A stretch of 64,000 nucleotides of DNA from UBA1756 sp045222555 (GCA_045222555.1 JBGUYY010000068.1:72042-136041), one strand, 5' to 3'; shown: positions 41,839-50,575, numbered from the stretch's first letter. Made by a program: numbers and translations. The notes: generated by a model not told the origin, from the letters alone.

Positions 41839-43068
41839 ATGGAAGTAGCAAAAATCACATCAAGCCAACAGGCTATGGAAATGGAAGCCCGCTATGGCGC
41901 ACACAACTACCATCCGCTGGGAGTAGTTATCTCCAAGGCTAAAGGTCCCTACATGTGGGATGTGGAAGGTAAGAAGTATTTCGACTTTCTTTCCGCTTAT
42001 TCAGCTGTAAACCAAGGCCATTGCCATCCGAAAATCATCCAGGCCATGATCGACCAGTGCCAGAAGGTGACCCTCACCTCCCGCGCATTCTACAACGACT
42101 GCCTCGGACCGTACGAGAAATATGTCACCGAGACCTTCGGTTACGACAAGGTTCTCCCGATGAACTCAGGTGCAGAGGCCGACGAGACCGCTCTGAAGCT
42201 CTGCCGCAAGTGGGCTTATCTGAAGAAAGGTCTTCCGGAAAACCAGGCCAAGATCATCGTTTGCGATGGTAACTTCCACGGTCGTACCATCACCATCATC
42301 TCCATGTCCACCGATCCTGAGGCGTATGCCGGTTACGGCCCCTACACCCCTGGCTTCGTGAAAGTGGCTTATAACGACATCCCGGCTCTGGAGAAAGCGC
42401 TGGAAGATCCCAACGTGGCTGGTTTCATCCTCGAACCCATCCAGGGCGAGGCGGGTGTTTACGTTCCCGAAGACGGCTACCTGAAGAAAGCATACGACCT
42501 CTGCAAGGCCAAGAACGTGCTCTTCATCGCCGATGAGGTGCAGACTGGTATCGCCCGTACGGGTAAGATGCTGGCTTGCGACCACGAAGGCGTTCGCCCC
42601 GACATCCTCATCCTCGGTAAGGCCCTCTCTGGCGGTACCATGCCGGTATCCGCAGTTCTTGCCGACGACGACATCATGCTGACCATCAAGCCCGGCGAAC
42701 ACGGCTCCACCTTCGGTGGCAACCCCATCGCTTGCAAGGTGGCCATCGCCGCTCTCGAAGTGGTGAAGGAAGAGAAACTCGCCGAACGTGCCGCTTACCT
42801 CGGAAAGATCTTCCGCGATGAGATGAGCAGCGTGAAGAGTGACATGATCCAGCAGGTGCGTGGTAAAGGTTTGCTCAACGCCATTATCATCCGTCCGAAG
42901 AACGGCAAAGAGGCTTGGGACGTTTGCGAAAAGATGAAAGAGCTCGGCGTGCTGGCTAAGCCCACCCATCAGCACATCATCCGTTTCGCTCCTCCGTTGG
43001 TTATCAGCGAAGAGGAACTCCGCGAGGCTATCGAACTGATTAAGAAAGCAATCCTTTCGTTCGAATAA
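41839..43068 (+). CDS. rocD: ornithine-oxo-acid aminotransferase
   Basis: 409 residues, class III PLP aminotransferase. The N-terminus (YGAHNYHPLGVVISKAKG) and FLSAYSAVNQGHCHPKI, the active-site Lys in LGKALSGGTMPVSAVL and the GEHGSTFGGNP motif are those of ornithine 5-aminotransferase, which converts ornithine and 2-oxoglutarate to glutamate-5-semialdehyde and glutamate (arginine/proline metabolism). The codon use is strongly biased towards a restricted set, which suggests high expression. It is followed by a strong terminator. Confidence 0.95.
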   Translation: MEVAKITSSQQAMEMEARYGAHNYHPLGVVISKAKGPYMWDVEGKKYFDFLSAYSAVNQGHCHPKIIQAMIDQCQKVTLTSRAFYNDCLGPYEKYVTETFGYDKVLPMNSGAEADETALKLCRKWAYLKKGLPENQAKIIVCDGNFHGRTITIISMSTDPEAYAGYGPYTPGFVKVAYNDIPALEKALEDPNVAGFILEPIQGEAGVYVPEDGYLKKAYDLCKAKNVLFIADEVQTGIARTGKMLACDHEGVRPDILILGKALSGGTMPVSAVLADDDIMLTIKPGEHGSTFGGNPIACKVAIAALEVVKEEKLAERAAYLGKIFRDEMSSVKSDMIQQVRGKGLLNAIIIRPKNGKEAWDVCEKMKELGVLAKPTHQHIIRFAPPLVISEEELREAIELIKKAILSFE

Positions 43069-43091
43069 TAGGATATTTTGATTCTATTGAT

Positions 43092-43127
43092 AAAGTAGGG
43101 CTGCCATATTATGACAGCCCTACTTTT
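43092..43127 (+). terminator. terminator of rocD
   Basis: Perfect 12-bp stem AAAGTAGGGCTG / CAGCCCTACTTT with loop CCATATTATGA and a T run. The core resembles the terminator at 50408. Confidence 0.9.
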
Positions 43128-43183
43128 ATATGTTAGCCCCACTTTCTTTTTGTACATTCTGTTGCCGTATGTGAAAAAAGTTG

Positions 43184-43191
43184 TATCTTTG
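43184..43191 (+). promoter_or_regulatory. promoter for the barrel-nqrCDEF operon
   Basis: TATCTTTG with TTG at 43162-43164 as -33 element (19-nt spacer), the best-spaced promoter in the window. Leader of about 40 nt. Confidence 0.65.
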
Positions 43192-43235
43192 CCGCCTAAA
43201 TTCATAATTTGCAATTTATTATAAAGAATATCATT

Positions 43236-43823
43236 ATGAAAAAAATTCTCTCTGTTTTAGCCATTCTGGCACTGCTGATGCCCTTCGCCCTTCATGCACA
43301 AGATTCGGGCTATAATGGCACTGCTTTTACTGGTGGTATCAAGGTGGGCATCAATTTCAGTAATTATATTGGAAAGAGTACGATGCAGCCTGGCGGCGAG
43401 GCGGGTATCTTCCTTCGCGCCGGACGTTCGTTCTATTTCGAACCCTCTTTCATGTACTCGTTCCGCAGCACCAATTTCAAAGACCTGAAGAATGAATTGA
43501 AAGAGAGTTTTGAAGTGGGTCAGCATTTTATTGATGTGCCGCTCCTCGTCGGTTACAAGTTCGTCAATAATAAGAACTTCAATATCAGAATTTTCCTTGG
43601 TCCCCGCGTGGGATTCCGTCTCGGCAGCGACTACGACAACTTTGAGGATGCTGTTGGTTTCGCCCAGTGGGGCGCGCAGGCTGGTATCGGTATAGACTTT
43701 TGGATTTTCACCTTTGACGCCAAATACGACATTTCGGCCAGCAAGTTCAAACAGTACGATGAGAGCACCTTCTGGAAACAGAACATGATCAACCTTGTGC
43801 TGGGTGTGAAATTCAAACGCTAA
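43236..43823 (+). CDS. PorT-like outer-membrane beta-barrel protein
   Basis: 195 residues from the ATG at 43236, with signal peptide MKKILSVLAILALLMPFALHAQ. The remainder fits an eight-stranded small barrel (GGIKVGINFSNYIG, GIFLRAGRSFYFEPSFMYSF, RIFLGPRVGFRLG, FDAKYDISASKF, MINLVLGVKFKR) of the PorT/OmpW-like group common in Bacteroidota. Its TAA stop is in frame with, and 12 nt before, the TTG start of nqrC, so the two are co-transcribed. Confidence 0.85.
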   Translation: MKKILSVLAILALLMPFALHAQDSGYNGTAFTGGIKVGINFSNYIGKSTMQPGGEAGIFLRAGRSFYFEPSFMYSFRSTNFKDLKNELKESFEVGQHFIDVPLLVGYKFVNNKNFNIRIFLGPRVGFRLGSDYDNFEDAVGFAQWGAQAGIGIDFWIFTFDAKYDISASKFKQYDESTFWKQNMINLVLGVKFKR

Positions 43824-43835
43824 TCGATTCGTTGG

Positions 43836-44468
43836 TTGAAGAACTTCAGCAATACATATATATATGTTTACATCACCGTTTTGGTGGTGGTGGTCGTGGC
43901 TTTGCTCTCCGGACTGACCCTCGGGCTGAAGACGCGGCAGGAGATGAACCTTGCCGCTGACAAGGCATCGCAGATTCTGCGTGCCGCCGGCTACGAGGAG
44001 CTTCATGGTCAGGCCGCTGCCGACCTTTTTGCGAAGGTGGCTGAGAGTAGGGAAGGAGAGAAAGAGTGCTATACAATGCAATGCGCTGATGGTACGACTG
44101 GTACTGTGGTGCGTGTGGATGGCAAGGGTTTGTGGGGCCCGATATGGGGCTATGTGGTGATGGCCCAAGATGGGGAAACCATCAAGGGCGTGACCTTTTC
44201 GCACAAGTCGGAAACTCCCGGGCTGGGCGCGAACATCACGGAAGATAAGTTCCAGTCGCAGTTTGTGGGGAAACGGCTGTACGACGCGGAGGGGCACTTC
44301 ACCTCCGTCAGGGTGCTGAAACCCGGCCGGGAGCCGCAGGTGGCCGCCGCCAACCGCGTGGATGCCATCACCGGCGCCACGCTCACCTCCAACGGGGTGG
44401 ATGCCATGCTGCAGCAGCTGCCCGCACTGTTGGATTCTAATCGTCAAACTCAACTCATTGCGCGATGA
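43836..44468 (+). CDS. nqrC: Na+-translocating NADH:quinone reductase subunit C
   Basis: 210 residues from a TTG start; no ATG or GTG exists between the previous in-frame stop and this site, and MKNFSNTYIYVYITVLVVVVVALLSG is the expected membrane helix at the start. The FMN-binding domain contains GLWGPIWGYV and the flavinylation motif TGATLTS, whose second Thr (in GATLT) carries covalent FMN. It is shorter than the usual 230-260 residues. Part of the inner-membrane sodium pump. Overlaps nqrD by 4 nt. Confidence 0.92.
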   Translation: MKNFSNTYIYVYITVLVVVVVALLSGLTLGLKTRQEMNLAADKASQILRAAGYEELHGQAAADLFAKVAESREGEKECYTMQCADGTTGTVVRVDGKGLWGPIWGYVVMAQDGETIKGVTFSHKSETPGLGANITEDKFQSQFVGKRLYDAEGHFTSVRVLKPGREPQVAAANRVDAITGATLTSNGVDAMLQQLPALLDSNRQTQLIAR

Positions 44469-45064
44469 AAAAGTACCTCGGACCCTTATCGAAAGAGAAT
44501 CCCATCCTCGTGCAGGTGCTCGGTGTGTGCTCGGCCCTGGCTGTCACCGCCCAGCTGAAACCGGCCGTGGTGATGGCCCTCTCCGTGACGGTCGTGTGTG
44601 CATTGTCGAATTTGATTATCTCGCTGTTACGCAATACGATACCTCCACGTGTTAGAATAATGGTTCAATTGCTGGTGGTCTCCTCGTTGGTGATCGCTGT
44701 GGACCAGTTCTTGCAGGCTTACGTCTTTGAAATCAGCCGGATGCTCTCGGTATTTGTGGGACTCATCATCACCAACTGCATCATCATGGGACGGCTTGAG
44801 GCTTTCGCCCTGTCGCACCCGCCGGTACCGTCGTTTATCGACGGTTTGATGAACGGACTGGGCTATGGACTGGTGCTGGTGGTGGTGGGCACGATTCGCG
44901 AACTGTTGGGTTCCGGTACGCTGTGGGGCTGCCAGGTGGTGCCGCAAGCCTTCTATGAAGCTGGTTATATGAATAATGGACTGATGATTCTGCCCCCGAT
45001 GGCCCTCATCATCGTCGGCACAATTATCTGGATACAGAATGCGAAACGAAACAAGGTGAAATGA
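44465..45064 (+). CDS. nqrD: Na+-translocating NADH:quinone reductase subunit D
   Basis: 199 residues, six hydrophobic helices. RMLSVFVGLIITNCIIMGRLEAFAL and GLGYGLVLVVVGTIRELLGSG are family signatures; the ITNC cysteine belongs to the iron site shared with NqrE. Its IPPRVRIMVQLLVVSSLVIAVDQ-like stretch separates it from RnfE. ATGA overlaps with both neighbours imply translational coupling. Confidence 0.95.
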   Translation: MKKYLGPLSKENPILVQVLGVCSALAVTAQLKPAVVMALSVTVVCALSNLIISLLRNTIPPRVRIMVQLLVVSSLVIAVDQFLQAYVFEISRMLSVFVGLIITNCIIMGRLEAFALSHPPVPSFIDGLMNGLGYGLVLVVVGTIRELLGSGTLWGCQVVPQAFYEAGYMNNGLMILPPMALIIVGTIIWIQNAKRNKVK

Positions 45065-45672
45065 GCGGTGTGATGGACATTTTCGTGCGGTCGGCTCTGA
45101 TCGACAATATGGTTTTCGCCTACTTTTTGGGCATGTGTTCCTATTTGGCCGTGTCGAAGAATGTGAAGACCGCACTCGGTTTGGGCATCGCCGTGTGTTT
45201 CGTGCTGGCGGTGACGGTGCCGGTCAACTACCTCTTAGACAAGTACTTCTTGCAGGATGGCGCGTTGGCATGGATCAGCCCGGAGTTATCGGGTCTCAAC
45301 CTTTCGTTCCTTTCACTCATTCTGTTCATCGCTGTGATTGCAGGCATTGTGCAGCTGTTGGAGATGGTGATTGAGAAATTTTCGCCCGCGCTCTATCAGG
45401 CGCTGGGCATCTTCTTGCCGCTGATTGCGGTCAACTGCGCCATTCTGGGCGGTTCGCTCTTCATGCAGGAGCGGCATTTCCCGACGGTAGCGCACAGTTT
45501 CTCTTATGCGGTGGGATCTGGCGTGGGCTGGCTGCTGGCCATCGTGGCGTTTGCGGCCATCCGCGAGCGGTTACGTTATTCCGACATTCCTAAAGGATTG
45601 CAGGGCAATGGGATAGCCTATATCATCACCGGTCTGTTAGGCTTGGCATTTATGGCATTTTTAGGATTTTAG
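45061..45672 (+). CDS. nqrE: Na+-translocating NADH:quinone reductase subunit E
   Basis: 203 residues, six helices. ALIDNMVFAYFLGMCSYLAVSK and GIFLPLIAVNCAILGGSLFM are characteristic; the cysteines in GMCS and VNCA are in positions that, with NqrD, hold the membrane iron. The long hydrophilic insert of about 25 residues after the third helix distinguishes NqrE from RnfA. Confidence 0.95.
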   Translation: MSGVMDIFVRSALIDNMVFAYFLGMCSYLAVSKNVKTALGLGIAVCFVLAVTVPVNYLLDKYFLQDGALAWISPELSGLNLSFLSLILFIAVIAGIVQLLEMVIEKFSPALYQALGIFLPLIAVNCAILGGSLFMQERHFPTVAHSFSYAVGSGVGWLLAIVAFAAIRERLRYSDIPKGLQGNGIAYIITGLLGLAFMAFLGF

Positions 45673-45679
45673 AAGGAGG
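45673..45679 (+). promoter_or_regulatory. Shine-Dalgarno site of nqrF
   Basis: AAGGAGG, 8 nt before the ATG at 45688. It decides the start, because another ATG at 45683 is out of frame. Confidence 0.6.
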
Positions 45680-45687
45680 ATAATGGG

Positions 45688-46923
45688 ATGAAGACGATGC
45701 TGATAGCTTTAGGGATTGCGCTGATGGTGATTTGGATCTTGGTGGCGATGTTGCTTTTCGCCCGCAGGAAGTTAGTGCCGGGCGGGAAGGTGAAGATCCG
45801 CATCAATGGCGAGAAGGAGGTGGAACACGAGCGAGGCTGTTCGTTGTTGCAGGCGTTGTCGGACGAGAAGGTCTTTGTGCCGTCGGCCTGCGGCGGGGGT
45901 GGCAGTTGTGGCACCTGTAAGGGTAAGGTGCTGTCGGGCGGCGGCGAGATTCTGCCCACCGAGCTGGCCCATATCTCTCGCAAGATGGCCGCCGACCACT
46001 ACCGGCTCTTCTGTCAGGTGAAGGTGCGCGAGGATATGGAAATTGAACTCCCTAAGGAGTTTTTCGGCATCAAGAAGTGGAAATGCAGGGTGGTTTCCAA
46101 CCGCAATGTGGCCACCTTCATCAAGGAACTGGTGTTGCAACTGCCTGAAGGTGAGTATATCGACTTCCGCTCCGGCGGCTATATACAGATTGATATTCCG
46201 GCTTGTATTGTTCCTTTTTCTAATATCAATGTAGAAGAAAAATTCCGTGCCGACTGGCAGAAGATGGGACTTTTCAATCTGAAAATGAAAAACAGCAGCG
46301 ATACTGTCAGAGCTTACTCTATGGCCAATTATCCTGCTGAAAATCAGATTATCATGCTCAATGTGCGTATCGCCACACCGCCTTTCAACCGCAAGAAGGG
46401 TGCCTTCGAGAAGGTGAATCCGGGGGTGGCTTCCAGCTATATCCATAGTCTAAAACCTGGCGACGAGGTGATGGTTTCCGGACCTTACGGCGAGTTCTTC
46501 GTGGAAGAGGGCAGGGGAGAGATGATGTTCATTGGCGGTGGCGCTGGCATGGCCCCGATGCGTTCGCATATCTTCCATCAATTCAAGACTTTACACACTC
46601 AACGAAAAACTACCTTTTGGTATGGTGGTCGCTCGTTGCAGGAATTGTTTTATATGGATGATTTTCAGGGAATTGAGCGTGAAAACGACAACTTCTCCTT
46701 CCATGTCGCCCTCTCTGACCCGCTGCCCGATGACCACTGGACCGGTCCGACCGGCTTCATCCACCAAGTCATATATGATCAGTACCTTAAAGACCATCCC
46801 GCCCCCGAAGAGATTCAATACTATATCTGTGGTCCCCCGATGATGCTCCAAGCCGTCCTCCACATGCTCGACTCCCTCGGCGTTCCCCCCGAAAATATCC
46901 ACTACGACGACTTCGGGAATTAA
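45688..46923 (+). CDS. nqrF: Na+-translocating NADH:quinone reductase subunit F
   Basis: 411 residues. An N-terminal membrane helix, a [2Fe-2S] ferredoxin domain (CGGGGSCGTCKGKVL with a fourth Cys in LFCQV), an FAD domain (RAYSMANYP) and an NADH domain (MMFIGGGAGMAPMRSHIF, then YYICGPPMM). It is the electron input module of Nqr and the feature that identifies the operon as Nqr rather than Rnf. Last gene of the cluster; followed by an AT-rich repeat stretch. Confidence 0.95.
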   Translation: MKTMLIALGIALMVIWILVAMLLFARRKLVPGGKVKIRINGEKEVEHERGCSLLQALSDEKVFVPSACGGGGSCGTCKGKVLSGGGEILPTELAHISRKMAADHYRLFCQVKVREDMEIELPKEFFGIKKWKCRVVSNRNVATFIKELVLQLPEGEYIDFRSGGYIQIDIPACIVPFSNINVEEKFRADWQKMGLFNLKMKNSSDTVRAYSMANYPAENQIIMLNVRIATPPFNRKKGAFEKVNPGVASSYIHSLKPGDEVMVSGPYGEFFVEEGRGEMMFIGGGAGMAPMRSHIFHQFKTLHTQRKTTFWYGGRSLQELFYMDDFQGIERENDNFSFHVALSDPLPDDHWTGPTGFIHQVIYDQYLKDHPAPEEIQYYICGPPMMLQAVLHMLDSLGVPPENIHYDDFGN

Positions 46924-47034
46924 CAATGTACAATTTACAATTTACAATGTACAATTTCAACTCCTTAACTTCTTAACTATCAATTATTAACTATTAACTC
47001 TCAATTTTCAGTTTTAATTTTCAATTTTCAATTT
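46924..47034. repeat. AT-rich dispersed repeat tract
   Basis: Short degenerate words in series: ACAATGTACAATT and ACAATTTACAATT, then TTAACTATCAATTATTAACT and several TCAATTTTCAATTT. Fills the whole nqrF-47038 gap. Related words occur at 18082-18118, 19363-19395 and 39725-39761. Confidence 0.7.
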
Positions 47035-47037
47035 AAA

Positions 47038-47763
47038 ATGTCTCTCCTTTCCGAATACAAAGAAACCCTCCAGTATCTTCAAAATTATGTTGAGTTGATG
47101 GAAGATATGGATGACCCGTCGTATGTGGCACGCGGTAATGGTTTCTGCGACAGTAAGTTCAGTGAAGATTTTCTGAATGGTCAGATCGAAAAGTACCGTG
47201 CGCAGTTGCGGCAGCTCGAAAAACGGATGCTGTCAGAAAAATATACAAAGCCCGAACTGCGCAGCATCATCCGACTGATGAAAAAATCGCGCTTCCCCGA
47301 TGAACTCAACGAGATGTCGCGCGGGATCATGAGCCGATTAGAGCGTCATCCCGCTTTCAAAAAAGCCCATACGATTCTGCTCTATGCCTCACTTCCCGAT
47401 GAGGTGCGTACCTTTGAGTTGATTGAGAAATGGCGTAACCGTAAGCATATCGTGCTTCCTACCGTAGTGGGAGATGACATTGTACCGGTGGCACTCGATC
47501 CCGATACCCCCTTTGTGACAGGCGATTTCAATATCCTTGAGCCCGATAGCGCGCCCTACACAGGCGATTTCGACCTCATTGTGGTTCCGGGCATGGCATT
47601 CGACGACCGCGGTAACCGGTTGGGGCGTGGCAAGGGTTATTACGACCGTTTCCTCGCCCAGCATGCTCACGTTCATACCATCGGAGTCTGTTTTAACTTC
47701 CAAAAAGTGCCTTTTGTGCCTACCGAAAAGACCGATATTGCCCTATCGGAAATAGTGTATTAA
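47038..47763 (+). CDS. 5-formyltetrahydrofolate cyclo-ligase with N-terminal extension
   Basis: 241 residues. The C-terminal 165 residues are a normal 5-FCL: the ATP-binding and catalytic region MAFDDRGNRLGRGKGYYDRFL is clear, with FQKVPFVPTEKTDIALSEIVY as the usual end. The enzyme converts 5-formyl-THF to 5,10-methenyl-THF with ATP. The first 75 residues (MSLLSEYKETLQYLQNYVEL and on) are not part of this family; they are helical and acidic, resembling a separate small domain. No promoter box seen in the repeat tract upstream. Confidence 0.88.
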   Translation: MSLLSEYKETLQYLQNYVELMEDMDDPSYVARGNGFCDSKFSEDFLNGQIEKYRAQLRQLEKRMLSEKYTKPELRSIIRLMKKSRFPDELNEMSRGIMSRLERHPAFKKAHTILLYASLPDEVRTFELIEKWRNRKHIVLPTVVGDDIVPVALDPDTPFVTGDFNILEPDSAPYTGDFDLIVVPGMAFDDRGNRLGRGKGYYDRFLAQHAHVHTIGVCFNFQKVPFVPTEKTDIALSEIVY

Positions 47764-47849
47764 CATTTATTAAGAAAATTATTTCATTGATTATTAAATA
47801 GATAATCAAAAAATTTGAATTTTCTGTATTTCGTATTAGAAAAAAGGTG

Positions 47850-47857
47850 TAATTTTG
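47850..47857 (+). promoter_or_regulatory. -7 promoter box
   Basis: TAATTTTG, 44 nt before the ATG at 47902. Confidence 0.55.
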
Positions 47858-47901
47858 CCGCCGCAAAACAGAAACCTAATGTTGTTCTAAAAAAAACGAT
47901 T

Positions 47902-50367
47902 ATGAAAAAATTATTATTAATGATTGGAATGGTAATGATGATGTTCCCTTTCGCCTTGAAGGCGCAGGTTTATCAGTTGCCGAATGGCGGATTTGAGACG
48001 TGGGATGGCACATCAAGTTCATCAGAACCCACCAATTGGAATAGTTTTGGTACTTCAGAGTGTACGCTCATCATTGGCTGTTCATCCGCGCAGCAGACGC
48101 ATCACGAGAACTCCTCCGATACACGTCCGGGCAGTGCTGGAAGCCACAGCTGTCGTATTTATGCTACTTCCATCATGGGCGTTGTGGCCAATGGCAATAT
48201 GACCACCGGTCGTATCCACGCTGGCAGCATGACCGCTACCAATAGTGCCAACTACAATGTCACCTATCCGTCGCAGGCGGGTTTCAACCAGCCGTTTAAC
48301 GGCCGCCCCGACTACATCCATTTTTGGGCGAAAGCGCAGATATCCAGCTCCTCCGACCAGGCTCGAATGAACGCCGTGGTGCATAACAACAGTGAGGTGC
48401 GCGACCCTATCCGAACCTCCGACCATGTGAATATCACAGGTGTGGCCACGCTCAACTTCAATGGCGACAACACCTGGCACGAGTATACGGTGCCGTTCAG
48501 CTATACGTATGGCAATGCTACTCCTGAATACCTTCTTTTGACCTTCACCACCAATAAGACTCCTGGCGGCGGTAGTAGCGGCGATGCGGTCTATATTGAT
48601 GACATCGAATTTGTCTATATTTCTACGTTAAGTGACTTGAAGAGCAATGGTCAAACGGTGGCCGATTTTGATGCCAACACGCTGACTTACAACATTGAGC
48701 TGCCTTACGGTTCGGCCATGCCTACCGTGACGGCTACGGCTACTTCGGTAAATGGTGTGGTCAGCATCACGCAGCCCACAACGGCCAATCCTACGGCCAC
48801 CATCGTGGTGACGCAGGGTCCCAGCACCACCACCTATACCATCAACTATACTTTTGCCGAGCGTGAAAGTGCTGATTTGCTGGACATTCTCTTGGATGAT
48901 GCCTCTATCAGCACCTACAATGTTACGCCGGCCTTTGCTTCCAGTACCATGCAGTATGATGTGCTTTTGCCGTTTGGCACTGAACTGCCGGTGGTGAGTG
49001 CCGTGCTGGATGTTGCTACCGCCCAGCTGAACATCACCCAGCCCACTGCTGCCAATCCGGTGGCAACGCTGGCCGTGACCTGCGGCTCGCTGTCCAAGAC
49101 CTACACGGTGAATTTCAGCATCGCTGCGGCCATCAGTGCCGATCTCGCTGACTTGCAGCTCGATGGCGTCACCATTGCCGGTTTCAGTCCGCAGGTGTTG
49201 CACTACGAGCAGCTGCTGCCCTACGGCTCTGCCTTCCCGGTGGTGACTGCTACTGCAGAAAATGCTGCTGCGCAGGTGAACATCACCCAGCCTACTGCTG
49301 AACAGCCCACCGCTACCATCGCAGTGACTTGTGAAACACTTTTCCAGACCTATACTGTTGATTTCACCTTTGCTGCGGCCATGGATGCCCACCTTGCTGA
49401 AATTACCGTCAATGGCGAGGCAATTCCTGATTTCCAGCCGCTGGTGTATGATTACAACTACATGCTGCCTTTCGGCACCAGTTTTGCCGACGTGCAGGTG
49501 TCTGCTGTGCCGGTCGCGGTTCAGGCGGTGATTGCTCCCATCGTCATCGACACGGTGACCGTGATTTCCGTGACGTGTGGTGACTCTTCCGCTGTGTATA
49601 GCGTACATTTCGAGTTTGCACCTGAAATGACGGCCGAATTGTCTGATTTGCAAGTGGGTGGCACGACGGTGACGGGCTTTGATCCGGCTGTTACCACCTA
49701 TCAGGAGGTGTACTTCGGTACCGAGATGCCCGTAGTGACCGCCACCCCGCGCTCCGCTATTGGTGTGGCTACCATCACACAGCCCACATTGGACGAGCCT
49801 GTGGCTACCGTAGTGGTGACTTGCGGCGGTTTGAGCAAGACCTACACCGTTAACATCACGCTGGTGGAGCCCAATGCCGATTTGGCTGACTTGCAGGTGG
49901 ATGGTGCCACTGTGGATGGTTTTTCACCTGATGTTACGGAATATGTCCTTACCTATGCTGACATGATGAACATTCCTGTGGTGACGGCTACCCCTGTTTC
50001 AGAGTATGCTACAGTGGAAGTCATTCAGCCTGACTGGACAAATATCAATCCTGAAGTGTGGGTGGTGGTAACCTGTGGTAGTTTGACCAAAACCTACACG
50101 TTGGATTTCCACGTGGGCGTGCGCGAGTACAGTGCTCGTCCGGTGGTGGTTTACCCGAATCCTGTGGCCGATGAGCTGATGGTGGAGGTGCCGGCAGGTG
50201 CTACAGAGGTTTGCATCTACACTCCCGCTGGTCAGCAGGTGCTGCGCCAGTCGGTGCAGGAAGGCCGTCAAGCGCTGAATGTGAGTCACCTGCGCACGGG
50301 TCTCTATCTGCTTCATCTGCAGGGAGATGGTGTGCTGATGGGAACCGCTAAAGTGATGAAATACTAA
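47902..50367 (+). CDS. secreted T9SS protein with PCMD-like domain and six sandwich repeats
   Basis: 821 residues from the ATG at 47902, after the promoter box. Signal peptide MKKLLLMIGMVMMMFPFALKAQ; residues 25-240 resemble the putative carbohydrate metabolism (PCMD) domain (PNGGFETWDGTSS ... VYIDDIEFVYI). Then six repeats of 80-89 residues starting near nt 48625, 48871, 49135, 49381, 49627 and 49876, each with a LADLQ-x-DG-x-x-IAGF start, a LPYGS-x-PVVTATA middle and TCGSLSKTYTVNF end, typical of cadherin-like beta-sandwiches. The final 75 residues (VVVYPNPVADELMVEVP ... GTAKVMKY) are a T9SS type A sorting domain. Probable surface adhesin or glycan-binding protein. Confidence 0.85.
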   Translation: MKKLLLMIGMVMMMFPFALKAQVYQLPNGGFETWDGTSSSSEPTNWNSFGTSECTLIIGCSSAQQTHHENSSDTRPGSAGSHSCRIYATSIMGVVANGNMTTGRIHAGSMTATNSANYNVTYPSQAGFNQPFNGRPDYIHFWAKAQISSSSDQARMNAVVHNNSEVRDPIRTSDHVNITGVATLNFNGDNTWHEYTVPFSYTYGNATPEYLLLTFTTNKTPGGGSSGDAVYIDDIEFVYISTLSDLKSNGQTVADFDANTLTYNIELPYGSAMPTVTATATSVNGVVSITQPTTANPTATIVVTQGPSTTTYTINYTFAERESADLLDILLDDASISTYNVTPAFASSTMQYDVLLPFGTELPVVSAVLDVATAQLNITQPTAANPVATLAVTCGSLSKTYTVNFSIAAAISADLADLQLDGVTIAGFSPQVLHYEQLLPYGSAFPVVTATAENAAAQVNITQPTAEQPTATIAVTCETLFQTYTVDFTFAAAMDAHLAEITVNGEAIPDFQPLVYDYNYMLPFGTSFADVQVSAVPVAVQAVIAPIVIDTVTVISVTCGDSSAVYSVHFEFAPEMTAELSDLQVGGTTVTGFDPAVTTYQEVYFGTEMPVVTATPRSAIGVATITQPTLDEPVATVVVTCGGLSKTYTVNITLVEPNADLADLQVDGATVDGFSPDVTEYVLTYADMMNIPVVTATPVSEYATVEVIQPDWTNINPEVWVVVTCGSLTKTYTLDFHVGVREYSARPVVVYPNPVADELMVEVPAGATEVCIYTPAGQQVLRQSVQEGRQALNVSHLRTGLYLLHLQGDGVLMGTAKVMKY

Positions 50368-50407
50368 GGACTCTTTTCATAGCCAGGACTTTTGTCCTGT
50401 GGTGTGG

Positions 50408-50436
50408 GGCTGCCATATTTATGGCAGCCTTTTTTT
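50408..50436 (+). terminator. terminator after the six-repeat protein
   Basis: GGCTGCCAT, loop ATTT, ATGGCAGCC, then TTTTTTT. Its core is shared with the rocD terminator at 43092. Confidence 0.9.
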
Positions 50437-50567
50437 ATAAATGAAAAAAACGTGCTAAATCGCTGTAACTCATTGTTTGTGAAAAGTTAAGCTTATCGGT
50501 TCAGATATTGTTTATAACTCTTTTCTACTTTTCAGCGAATGGGGTGGTTTATTAACAATCTTTTGTT

Positions 50568-50575
50568 TATATTTG
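50568..50575 (+). promoter_or_regulatory. -7 promoter box for the giant surface protein
   Basis: TATATTTG, 67 nt before the ATG at 50643. The gap 50437-50567 shows nothing else recognisable. Confidence 0.5.

Noticed and set aside
43836..46923. Rnf complex
   Set aside because: The last gene has the ferredoxin-FAD-NADH layout of NqrF, and the C-D-E-F order and NqrD/NqrE signatures fit Nqr; rnfB and rnfC are absent.
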